DNA from: Bufo bufo
Taxonomy: Eukaryota > Chordata > Amphibia > Anura > Bufonidae
Assembly (NCBI RefSeq): GCF_905171765.1
Contig: NC_053390.1
Location: 306,904,984-306,968,983, forward strand
DNA length: 64,000 bases
Direction: 5' to 3'
Within the stretch, counting starts at the first letter, position 1. Each line of letters opens with the position of its first letter. The position numbers and the translations under genes were made by a program. This document shows, one piece after another, positions 56,380 to 64,000 of the stretch. The notes below the pieces were generated by a model. The model saw only the letters and a program-made list of their open reading frames with translations. It was not told where the DNA came from and ran no database searches.

Positions 56380-57112
56380 GAGCATGGTTGACCCGCTCAC
56401 TTCTTTTACGTGCATCTGGTTCACTTCTTCCTTATCTCCAGCAATGGTTTCCCCAGCTTTGGTGGCAGTTTCAGAGACCTCTGCTTCTTTAGTGGCTTTT
56501 TACACTTTTTACACAAAGGGATTGTCTTAACTTTGGTCTCTGCGGCACCTGGAGACTTCATGTCCACCAACACATCGGCCTTAAATTCTTCAGCCTTTGT
56601 CTTCTTGGAGTCTCCAGTCTCTTTGACAGCCTTCTCGGACATGGCACCATATACTTGCCCTCTTAACTCCTCCTACTCTTTCTCATCGAGGCAGGAGGCA
56701 CCAGGGACACTGGGTCTTTTCCAGACTCGTTGTCTTCTGGTATTTTCTCCATAGGCTCACCCAGGATATTGTTCTCCTTTCGGGCAGGATTCCGAAGAGC
56801 TAGCCCATAGTAGTAGACAGGATCCGCATACTGGTCGTCCATCTCCTCGTATTTCTTCCCCAGCAGACCGCAGGCTTTCTGGAAGGCATTGACGGCAGAG
56901 GGTATGTCTTTCATAATCAGGTCCTGGCTACTCAGTATCAAGAGTCTCTTGGATTCAGCATCCATATCAGCCGCATTAATTGGTTTCTCAGAACCATCTT
57001 CCATCTTCTCCGCCTCGGTCGGCAGTGCAGCGTCACCATCTCCAGACCCATTCTTACCAGGCTCTGGCTTAGACTTCTTGGCTTCTTTTAGAGGACTCTC
57101 CTCTTCAGGTTT
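56380..57112 (-). pseudogene. NASP: NASP (histone chaperone) fragments, shuffled order
   Basis: Three pieces resemble nuclear autoantigenic sperm protein (N1/N2). First, 57112-56987 gives [19 protein letters not shown] and a short acidic stretch, like the end of NASP. Second, 56986-56725 gives [37 protein letters not shown] and [15 protein letters not shown], like its first TPR, which lies at the N-terminus of the real protein. Third, 56642-56380 is an acidic Lys/Glu-rich stretch in shifting frames. The C-terminal piece therefore precedes the N-terminal piece. NASP binds H3-H4 and linker histones. No introns are seen in the pieces, which suggests an mRNA origin. The NASP identification is by recall of the family, without a search. 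Confidence 0.75.
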
Positions 57113-57672
57113 CTCATTTTCCTTTGCTTGAGCCAACCTGACATCTCGAGAAGCTCTTGCCTCTAACTCCTTAAGCTGAGTCTTTATTTCTTCCACCTGC
57201 TGCTCGAGAGTACGCTTAGACTTCTCCAACTCATAGACGTTCTTCCCGACGTCATCCTTTGAGCTCATGAGATCCTCCATCTTTGCTCTAAGTTGCATGT
57301 TCAGCCTCTCCAATTCATCTTGAGACCCTAGCCAGAGAGGGAAACTTGGTCTTCTTCTCCCGAGCATCAGTCTCCGCTCGGTCACGTTCTTTGGCACGTC
57401 GGGCTGAGGTGTTTTTCTCATCAGCAAGGAGCTGGTCAAACTTCTTCTGCTTCTTCTTCAACTTAGATACAATTTGTCTCTGGTGGTCTAGGTCCACCGT
57501 CTGATTGTCCAACTCTTGCTCAAGTTATGCAGCCCTGGCTTCCAAACGTCTTTTCTCATCCCTTTTCTGCTCTGCATGACGTCTGGATCGCTCAGCAGCT
57601 GCAAGTTCCTCTTGAAGTTGGAGAATTTCTGCCTCTATTTGTGAGTCTAGATCCTCCAGATCATTCATCTCT
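57113..57672 (-). pseudogene. Non-muscle myosin II heavy chain coiled-coil fragments
   Basis: On the minus strand: IEAEILQLQEELAAAERSRR, RRLEARAA, then a stop, [20 protein letters not shown] and [14 protein letters not shown]; after a frame change at ~57330, [20 protein letters not shown] and [20 protein letters not shown]. These are highly characteristic of the rod of MYH9/MYH10-type myosin. In the real rod the VDLDHQ block comes before the LQLQEEL block; here the order is reversed, and the joins drop intervening rod sequence. The last piece (LAQAKENE) fuses in frame to NASP-like sequence at 57112. Two in-frame stops lie upstream, so no full product is expected. Confidence 0.82.
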
Positions 57673-57674
57673 TT

Positions 57675-58778
57675 CTAGGTCTCCTCCTTTGACTCCTTGG
57701 AAGCTTTCTCCAGTTGCTCTGCGAGAACCGCTAGTCCCTTCTCTAGAGTATCTAGGGATGGTGTGGAGAGAGAGACAGCATCTTTATGTTTGCAGATGTA
57801 CTGACATGCCAGGAAGTCTTCCACTCCCGGGGTATACTTTTTAGAGACTATGCCAACTTCTCCCGACTTAATCAGGTTCACATCCTGAACCTGCCCAGGC
57901 TCTCTTTCATGGGCCTGGTTCACATTATAGGTCACACCACCTTCATCTATCTTGCGCCCGAGCTCACTAACCATAGAACCCTCTGGAGACTGCATATCTG
58001 CACCTAGTACGTGTGGTACACCTTATAGCACTGCCTCACTTTCCTGCACGTTTATCACAGGGGGTTCCTTCAGCTGTGTGCTCTCACTATCAACCAACCT
58101 CCCTACCACATATACAATTAAACCAGCGGGGGTAGCTTTTTTTCCTGATCACAGCCTGCAAAGGAAAAGGGGTGTCATCATCATCACATAGTTTACATAA
58201 CTTCACATTTTCATTAGACAATGCAGATAACTTGGCACCATTGGATCTAATTGACACTTCAGTCCCAGCTGTCACCATAGTCTCACGTCCAGTGAGGACT
58301 ACCTGACAGTCCTTTTTAATCGCATGTCTGTCCAGCATATTTATCACTATACCAGTCTCAGCTTTGACTATTGTGCTACCTCTTACCCGGGCTAGCATAG
58401 GGTCTCTATTTTCGCCACCCCGAGCCTAGCCTTGGTCACGGGCATTTTGGGCAACACAATAACCTTCTCCCCTGCAGATTCCTGCGAGGGAGCAACCGCA
58501 ACAGGCTTACCTGCCTGTTCAGACACTGCGTTTTCCACATAGTCACATCCCCTTGCAACAGTTCCTTGCCTCTGCGACCTATCACCTACCGGCCCAGCAG
58601 GTAGCAACTGTTGCCGGCTCACTGTCACGGGGTCTGCCAGACCAATAAACACAGGAACATTCTTACCGCCTGACGTCATGGATTCGGTAGTCTCTGGAGA
58701 CGAAGATATTCCCAGGACATCTCTACGGAAATCACGAGCCTTCTCTTGGTTCCAAGCCTTCTCTTGTATCCCAAACAC
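57675..58778 (-). pseudogene. Unassigned frames between protease relic and myosin fragments
   Basis: Three frames follow one another: 58778-58392 (128 codons), 58398-58090 (102 codons, CKLCDDDD near its end) and 57995-57675 (106 codons: SELGRKIDEGGVTYNVNQ, LIKSGEVGIVSKKYTPGVED). The last stays in the same frame as the myosin-like block, separated by one stop. I recognise none. They could be element-specific coding sequence or further captured host pieces. Confidence 0.45.
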
Positions 58779-58799
58779 CGTCAGACTTCATACTGCACC

Positions 58800-59150
58800 C
58801 GTTGCCACCGGAAACAGCATGGTCTAGAGTCCCGATTTTTCCTGGACGGTCACTCCAGTCGCACCCTTTAGGACTCTGTGCACAGTCGCAGGTTGCCCTT
58901 GGCAACGGCATATATTTGTTTTCCACAGAAACTCAGACCGCAGAACGTGACTTACTCTCGCCGTACCAAATCTGCCAAAATAAGGGAAAATCCTTGCCCA
59001 GCACAAATTCTGGCCTCAGGGTCTCGCACTTTAACAGCTCCCACTGCACGGAGCCATAGTCAGTTATAAAGGTAAGCGACCCGAGACACTTGCTGGCGGG
59101 AGTCTAGCATAACCTCAAGTGGGATCCCCCCGATCACCATCTCATAGGAG
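58800..59150 (-). pseudogene. Retroviral-type aspartic protease relic
   Basis: On the minus strand, GGIPLEVMLDSRQQVSR resembles the start of a Gypsy protease, with the active-site DSG changed to DSR. A second frame continues with CETLRPEFVLGKDFPLFW, a typical protease C-terminal stretch. Frames are broken. Confidence 0.6.
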
Positions 59151-59900
59151 TTTTCCCACGGGCTCCACCATTTTGCAGCCATTTTGACAGGTCAGTTTCT
59201 TTTACTGTGCTTCTGGCCCTTTAAATCCCTGCACAGCTTGCACCTCAGAAAAAAAAAAGTACAGATTAACACCAGCAGTTTTCCAGCATCACCTGCTCCA
59301 GCAAACTAGCAGGCTTCCGGCCCTTTAAATCACTGCACAGCGACACAGCAATTCCTTAGCAACATTCAGCAGCACCTGCTCTTTTCCGTCAGGTCATTGT
59401 CCCTAGCAACCTGCTGTTGTTATTGCCCGCATCCTCCACCAAATGTAAGGGATCAGTTCTTTTTCGGGGGTCATTCTCACAGAGATCTTCGCCAGACACC
59501 AAGTTTAAGGTCCAAACACTGTGCTTTATTGCGGCACATCCGCGTAAACATAAACAATTATACAAAATAATAAACACTCGCCTGGCTGGGCTCTAACTAA
59601 ACATTTTACTTAATCTCTGACTCACCTATAGAACGGTGTTTAGACACGGTGTCAGGTCTGGCTTCCTCAGACGCTTGTACATCAGCCCCCCAGGCTGTAG
59701 CAATGTCAGTCCAAATACGAGTCCCTTTGGGGGAATGTGGCCCAGCAGTCCTCCTGACTATGGTCTTGTGACCCTTGAGCCCAGGTGTCACGGCGTCCCC
59801 CAAATGTTCTGGCTAGCACCTAGCCCCGTGGCCCCTCAGCCAGCCTGTCTGAGACCACTTGTACAGAGCCTCCAGCAGGACTCTGTTACACAAAGACTCT

Positions 59901-60789
59901 GGGCCAGATTTATCATTACTCTGACAGCTCACTCTACTTTCACATATGGCTAAAGTCAGTTTTAGCTAAGTCAGATTTATGATCGGCCCTTAAAGGGAAC
60001 CTGTCACCAGTTTTATGGTGTCCTAAGGGCAACATAAATAAGTGATTGATTCTCTTAGCAAAATGCTGGGTCACTTTCTTTAATTGACCCAGTCAATCTG
60101 CCAACATCTTGTATTGAAAAGCTCCAGCTCATAATGATGAGTCCTGAATATTCATGAGCTCCTGACTCTCCCCGCCTACCTGCTGCTGATTGACAGTTAT
60201 TTTCCATATGAATCAGCAGCAGGTGGGCAGGGGAGTGGCTATAGCTCTGAAATAAATATACGCTGGACTCAATGACATCACGCCGGACTCAAATCAGCTT
60301 ATTAGCATGCGGCATCTTTGTGTGTATATTATGAGATAACCATCTGTCACACCAGTAAGTGAATACATCTAAGGTACTTTTTAGTAGTTAATGATTGTAT
60401 ATAATTAGTTAGATTATAATCAAATATCCACATGACAGGTTCCCTTTAAGACTGTAATAAATGTGGTTTGACGGTAGCAGTTTATCCGTCAGTAAGCAGC
60501 TTTACAAAAGTCGCACGTCTTTATGAAAAAGTCGCATGTTCTTTTCAAAAGTCGCATAAGTTAAGCATGGTCCTCACTGGAGTGATTTTGCGAATTTTTT
60601 TGCGACTTTTTAAATTGTTGCAATAGTAAATCTGTCTAGAGATTCATTTACATAAGAAAACACGCCCACTTTCAGAAAACTGGCGAGCATAGTGCAGAGC
60701 CAATAAAAGTCGCAAATTTTTGCGCAGTTTAAGCGATTGCAACTTTTTCACTCCGTTATTCTGACTTGAGCTAATGATAAATCTGGCCC
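59901..60789. mobile_element. MITE in the LTR, Harbinger-like
   Basis: The ends GGGCCAGATTTATCATTA and ...TAATGATAAATCTGGCCC are flanked by TCT (59898-59900, 60790-60792). The other LTR gives the empty site. The interior carries repeated AAAGTCGCA motifs and a nested T2-type MITE. GGGCC ends with a 3-bp TSD suggest PIF/Harbinger. Confidence 0.8.
59990..60449. mobile_element. T2-type (Kolobok) MITE nested in the MITE
   Basis: The ends TTAAAGGGAACCTGTCA and ...TGACAGGTTCCCTTTAA have TTAA on both sides (59990-59993, 60446-60449). This matches the TTAAAGGRR terminal signature described for T2 MITEs of Xenopus. Confidence 0.85.
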
Positions 60790-60942
60790 TCTTTCCTCTT
60801 GACTGACAGTCTGGGCTGGGCTCTTATCCCAGACTGATTGTGGCACCTGGTGCTGCCTCAGATCTGATGATTGCCAGGGAAGACATGGAAACTTCTGCCA
60901 TAAATCTCCCCTAGCAGCCATGAAGCCTGTCACTGCCTCACA

Positions 60943-61638
60943 TAAGGTACTCACTTTATAATAAGGTCAGTACTTCGATTGACTTAAAACTAAGGAAACA
61001 TATTTGGCTACATCAGCCCATCAGTTTTGGCTTGTTGGTACAGCAGCTTTTCAGCTCTACAGCTTTGTCAGTTGTTATCTTATTTAATGGAAGTGGATTT
61101 GTGGCTTTGTAAAAGGCCACATTTACATGATGCGGAATGGCTGAAGAAAAGTTCTGCAGCCATTCCTCCGGAATCAATAGGGAAACCTGCAGTGGAAAAT
61201 CTGCAAGAAATGTGGATATTAGTGAAGATGTGCTTGAGGATTTCACCTGCGGAAAACAAGTAAGTGAGACAAGTAAGACACTCAAATCCTGTGGCGCTTC
61301 TGTGGGTCCCTTGCCAGTCCCATACTAGTCTCTTCTTTCAATAATGTCGGTCTTTTCACATGTAACCACTGCAGGACAAGACGTCCGTGCAGGAGGATGG
61401 GTTGTACACAGAATAGCATGGGACCAGGCAGTGAGAAAGTAAAGCCAAAGGGGAGATGAGTGTACTGATTTTTATTTAATTTTTTTTTAGTTTTTTATTT
61501 AAGACTTGCAGATTTTTCTGGGGACCCATGTAAAACCCACATCTAAACTTGATCATGTGCATTTGCAGTGAACCCCTGAGGAACCAAAGCAGAGAATGGG
61601 AGTGGTCATGTCCCTGATTATGGTGTATTCCCACAGAC
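60943..61638. other. No gene recognised
   Basis: Short possible MITE remnant around 61110-61260 (CATTTACATGATGCGGAATGG, TTCTGCAGCCATTCC). No convincing ends and no coding frame of interest. Confidence 0.35.
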
Positions 61639-62089
61639 CAGTGGTCGGCAAAGTGCGGCTTGCGAGCCACAAGCGGCTCTTTTGATCCTTGAATGCGGCT
61701 CTTTGGTTCGGGCTGGCGGGTGGGCGGCCGCGCAGCCATATCGCGCCGCTCAAGCTGCTTGCAAAATGTCCATCATGCGCCTCCTGCCCCGTCTGTCTGC
61801 TCCTTCCACTTTATGAATGAAGCAGGCAGGCGAGGCAGGAGGCGCATGACGGAGGGTGAGATGTCACGCTGCGCACAGCAGCAGAAGGGCGGGCAGCGGC
61901 GGACTTTCGGCAGAACACCGGCCATGTGAGGAGTGGTGAAGAGGCCGCCGCTCAGGAGGAGCGAAATGTCCTGCAGCAGAAAGGTAGGAGCTGCCCCCGG
62001 TGTGTGCACAGCGCCGGGCACTACACCGGCCCCGCCGCAAGTCTCCCTGCCTCCTCCCTTCCCCCCACTAATACATTACTTTACTTACT

Positions 62090-62675
62090 GGAGGGCACTT
62101 ATGGGGGATATCTGTGGAGGTCACTTATAGGGGATATCTTTGGAGGGCACTTATGGGGGATATCTGCGGAGGGCACTTATGGGGGATATCTGTGGAGGGC
62201 ACTTATGGGGGATATCTGTGGAGGGCACTTATGGGGGATATCTGTGGAGGGCACTTATGGGGGATATCTGTGGAGGGAACTTATGGGGGATATCTGTGGA
62301 GGGCACTTATGGGGGATATCTGTGGAGGGAACTTATGGGGGATATCTGTGGAGGGCACTTATGGGGGATATCTGTGGAGGGAACTTATGGGGGATATCTG
62401 TGGATGACGCACTTATGGGGGATATCTGTGGAGGGCACTTATGGGGGATATCTGTGGAGGGCACATATATAGCATCTTATGCTATATATGTGTCATCCAC
62501 AGATATCCCCCATAAGTGCGTCATCCACAGATATCCCCCATAAGTGCGTCATCCACAGATATCCCCCATAAGTACGTCATCCACAGATATCCCCCATAAG
62601 TGCGTCATCCACAGATATCCCCCATAAGTACGTCATCCACAGATATCCCCCATAAGTGCGTCATCCACATTACAT
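62090..62675. repeat. 26-bp minisatellite in both orientations around a hairpin
   Basis: About 14 units of GGGCACTTATGGGGGATATC-TGTGGA run to 62462, a perfect CATATATAGCAT/ATGCTATATATG hairpin (62463-62489) follows, then about seven inverted units (ATCCACAGATATCCCCCATA) run to 62670. Because 26 is not a multiple of 3 and the unit lacks stops, three frames are open across the left array. These are not genes. Confidence 0.93.
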
Positions 62676-62779
62676 CCACATCTGCAGACAAGTTTAATAA
62701 AAGTAAAAAATGATAAAGATAAAATGAAATAATAATCAAGATCCAAATAAAAGAAAGTACATATAAAAGTATTCAAAAA

Positions 62780-63300
62780 CACACTCTGGGCTCATGCCCA
62801 CGAATGTAAGGGCACCCTGCCTGTGCTGCGGACCGCAAATAGCGGTCCGCAATGCACGGACACAGACCATGGGGCAGCTGCATGAGGATCGCAGACCCAT
62901 TCACTTGAATGGGGTTCGCGATCCGCATCCGACTGCCCGCACCGCAAAAAAGTAGCGCATGCTGAAGTGAATGGGTCCATGATGCGGGCTGCACACGGCC
63001 GTGTGCAGCCCGCATCATGGACCCATTCACTTCAATGGGTCCAGGATCCGGGATATGAATGCTACAGTGTGCTTCCGTGGTGCATCTGGCTGTGCCTCCG
63101 CACCGCAAAAAAGTAGTGCATGCGCTACCTTTTTGCGGTGCGGAGGCACAGCCAGAAGCACCATAGAAGCACTCTGTAGCACTCATATCCCGGATCCTGG
63201 ACCCATTGAAGTGAATGGGTCCTTGATGCGGGCTGCACACGGCCAGTGCCCGTGTATTGCTGACCCGCCGTATGCGGCCTGCAATATGGCAACGGCGGGC
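62780..63300. repeat. Nested palindromic block, MITE-like
   Basis: Two large palindromes: GACCCATTCACTT...CGGGCTGCACACGGCC centred near 63000, and GTGCCTCCGCACCGCAAAAA...TTTTTGCGGTGCGGAGGCAC centred near 63120. TGAATGGGTCC is repeated. The outer GGCTCATGCCCACG (62789) has no clear partner. A Harbinger-like MITE complex is likely. Confidence 0.65.
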
Positions 63301-63424
63301 ACACGGAAGAAATTTCAATCGCTGTTTTGGCGATATTTGGCTCAGTTGACAAAAAAGTTTGCCCACCACTGCCACAGACCATCACTCCCTGGGGTTGGTG
63401 CAGTGAAGGAGTGTTACCCTACAT

Positions 63425-63581
63425 CAGTGATGGCTAACCTCCGGCACTCCAGCTGTGGTGAAACCACGACTCCCAACATGCTCCATTCATTTCTATGCAG
63501 TTCTGAGGACAGACAAGCAAGTGAGCATCTTGGGAGTTGTAGTTTTACCACAGCTGGAGTGTCCGAGATTAGCCATCACAG
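63425..63581. mobile_element. 157-bp hAT-like MITE
   Basis: The ends CAGTGATGGCTAACCTC and ...GAGATTAGCCATCACAG include a long inverted ACTCCAGCTGTGG block. The flanks CCCTACAT (63417-63424) and CCCTATGT (63582-63589) match at 6 of 8 positions, fitting an aged 8-bp TSD. Confidence 0.75.
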
Positions 63582-63589
63582 CCCTATGT

Positions 63590-64000
63590 TATCTTGGGGC
63601 ACTCCCCGTAGCAAGGGCTCCTGCCTGATGGTTGTTTGGCAGTGCCCTTGATGTTAAATGTCTGTGTGAGTGCAAGGTAGGGCTTGAAAATGATACAATG
63701 GACAGTGTGTGTTGTTGAGTCAGTCACCAGACCAGGTTCAATTTAACAAAAGTCTCTCTTTACTGTGCACCAAGTAGGAGTTGTAGTGCATCCAGCAATT
63801 ATCTGTACACAGTGCAAATTCTCCCCGATGTCCAAGCATGAGCTAGGCAGATGTTTTCAACAATGGTCTTCAAATTACTCTTTCTCTTGCTGCAGTCTCA
63901 AGTACTGGGATCTCTGACTAGAAACTGCAATCTGTCACAATATCCGCAATTCACACAGTGGCGTGTTGTTTCAGTAATATGACTGGCCAAATTGTACCTA
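63590..64000. other. Nothing recognised to the window end
   Basis: AT-neutral noncoding DNA with no terminal repeat, coding frame or RNA gene that I can support. Confidence 0.35.

Larger units (their letters stand above)
55379..60942 (-). mobile_element. Gypsy/Gmr1-like LTR element carrying host-gene fragments
   Basis: Two direct LTRs (55379-55980 and 59444-60942) bound a 3.46-kb interior on the minus strand. The polypurine tract and the short C-terminal RNase H end (DALSR...VEQRG) match the Gmr1-type element at 14561-19374, as does the leader (TGGAGGATGCGGGCAA). Between them lie a protease relic, unassigned frames, and myosin-like and NASP-like fragments. No Gag, integrase or RT core is present, so it is nonautonomous. 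Flanks CAAAG and TAAGG are not a convincing TSD. Confidence 0.82.
59444..60942 (-). mobile_element. 5' LTR of the host-gene-carrying element, split by a MITE
   Basis: Matches the 3' LTR; without the 889-bp MITE and 3-bp duplication it is 607 bp. The leader immediately downstream on the minus strand is TTTGGTGGAGGATGCGGG, a probable primer-binding region. Confidence 0.85.
61639..63371. mobile_element. Nonautonomous hAT element
   Basis: The ends CAGTGGTCGGCAAAGTGCG and the inverse ...AAGTTTGCCCACCACTG are flanked by an exact 8-bp duplication, CCACAGAC (61631-61638, 63372-63379). This is the classical hAT layout. The interior holds an inverted minisatellite and a palindromic block. I find no transposase. 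Confidence 0.9.

Noticed and set aside
56380..57672. A genuine host NASP or myosin gene
   Set aside because: Pieces of two genes are mixed, in non-natural order, without introns, between LTRs, with stops and frameshifts.
61926..62543. A 205-codon frame with GGYLWRALMGDIC repeats
   Set aside because: It is a translation of the 26-bp minisatellite; two other frames are open for the same reason.
62090..62675. CRISPR-like array
   Set aside because: Units are contiguous tandem repeats with no unique spacers, in a eukaryotic transposon. The same holds for the 35-bp repeats at 7641-7850.
63001..63651. 216-codon frame across palindromes
   Set aside because: It crosses the hAT end and a separate MITE, and its mirror exists on the other strand, so it is not a gene.

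Overview
This window looks like vertebrate, most probably anuran (frog or toad), nuclear DNA. It is built almost entirely from transposable elements inserted into one another, and I see no intact host gene. The organism call rests on the mix of families: piggyBac-like and Kolobok/T2-type elements with TTAA target sites, Tc1, hAT and Harbinger-like MITEs, CR1 and L1 LINEs, a DIRS-like tyrosine-recombinase retroelement, and Ty3/Gypsy elements of the Gmr1 and chromovirus types. The call is inference. Where termini or target-site duplications (TSDs) are visible I give exact boundaries; otherwise the ends are approximate. Layout, 1-14.45 kb: a piggyBac-like element (left end outside the window) carries an unusual array of alternating inverted repeats and an intact 650-residue transposase on the minus strand. 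It sits in the gag of a minus-strand Gypsy element, whose LTR in turn sits in a plus-strand CR1 LINE. The CR1 ends abruptly near 9.72 kb at a TTAA-type element made of ~358-bp tandem units, which is split by a 2-kb foldback element. 14.56-19.37 kb: a decayed Gmr1-type Gypsy element with integrase upstream of reverse transcriptase and a 5' LTR cut to ~22 bp. 19.4-22.9 kb: DNA I cannot classify. 22.9-33.1 kb: a Tc1 relic, a decayed chromovirus with a 3' LTR, a second CR1 copy (minus strand) holding a hAT-like hairpin, DIRS remnants, and a Harbinger-like MITE. 33.15-39.81 kb: an almost full-length minus-strand L1. 40.0-43.5 kb: a broken Tc1, then a Tc1 with an open 356-residue DD34E transposase and both terminal repeats. 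44.83-55.18 kb: a second piggyBac-like copy, complete from TTAA to TTAA but with a broken transposase. It contains a 3.86-kb relative of itself inserted exactly at a TTAA that is still empty in the first copy. 55.38-60.94 kb: a minus-strand Gypsy/Gmr1-type LTR element. Between its LTRs lie shuffled fragments that I recognise as non-muscle myosin II heavy chain coiled coil and the histone chaperone NASP. 61.64-63.58 kb: a hAT-type element containing an inverted minisatellite, then a small hAT-type MITE. The most notable finding is the LTR element carrying host-gene fragments. Next are the piggyBac family with palindromic arrays, in which one copy keeps an intact transposase and nonautonomous relatives insert into their own kind, and the intact DD34E Tc1 transposon.
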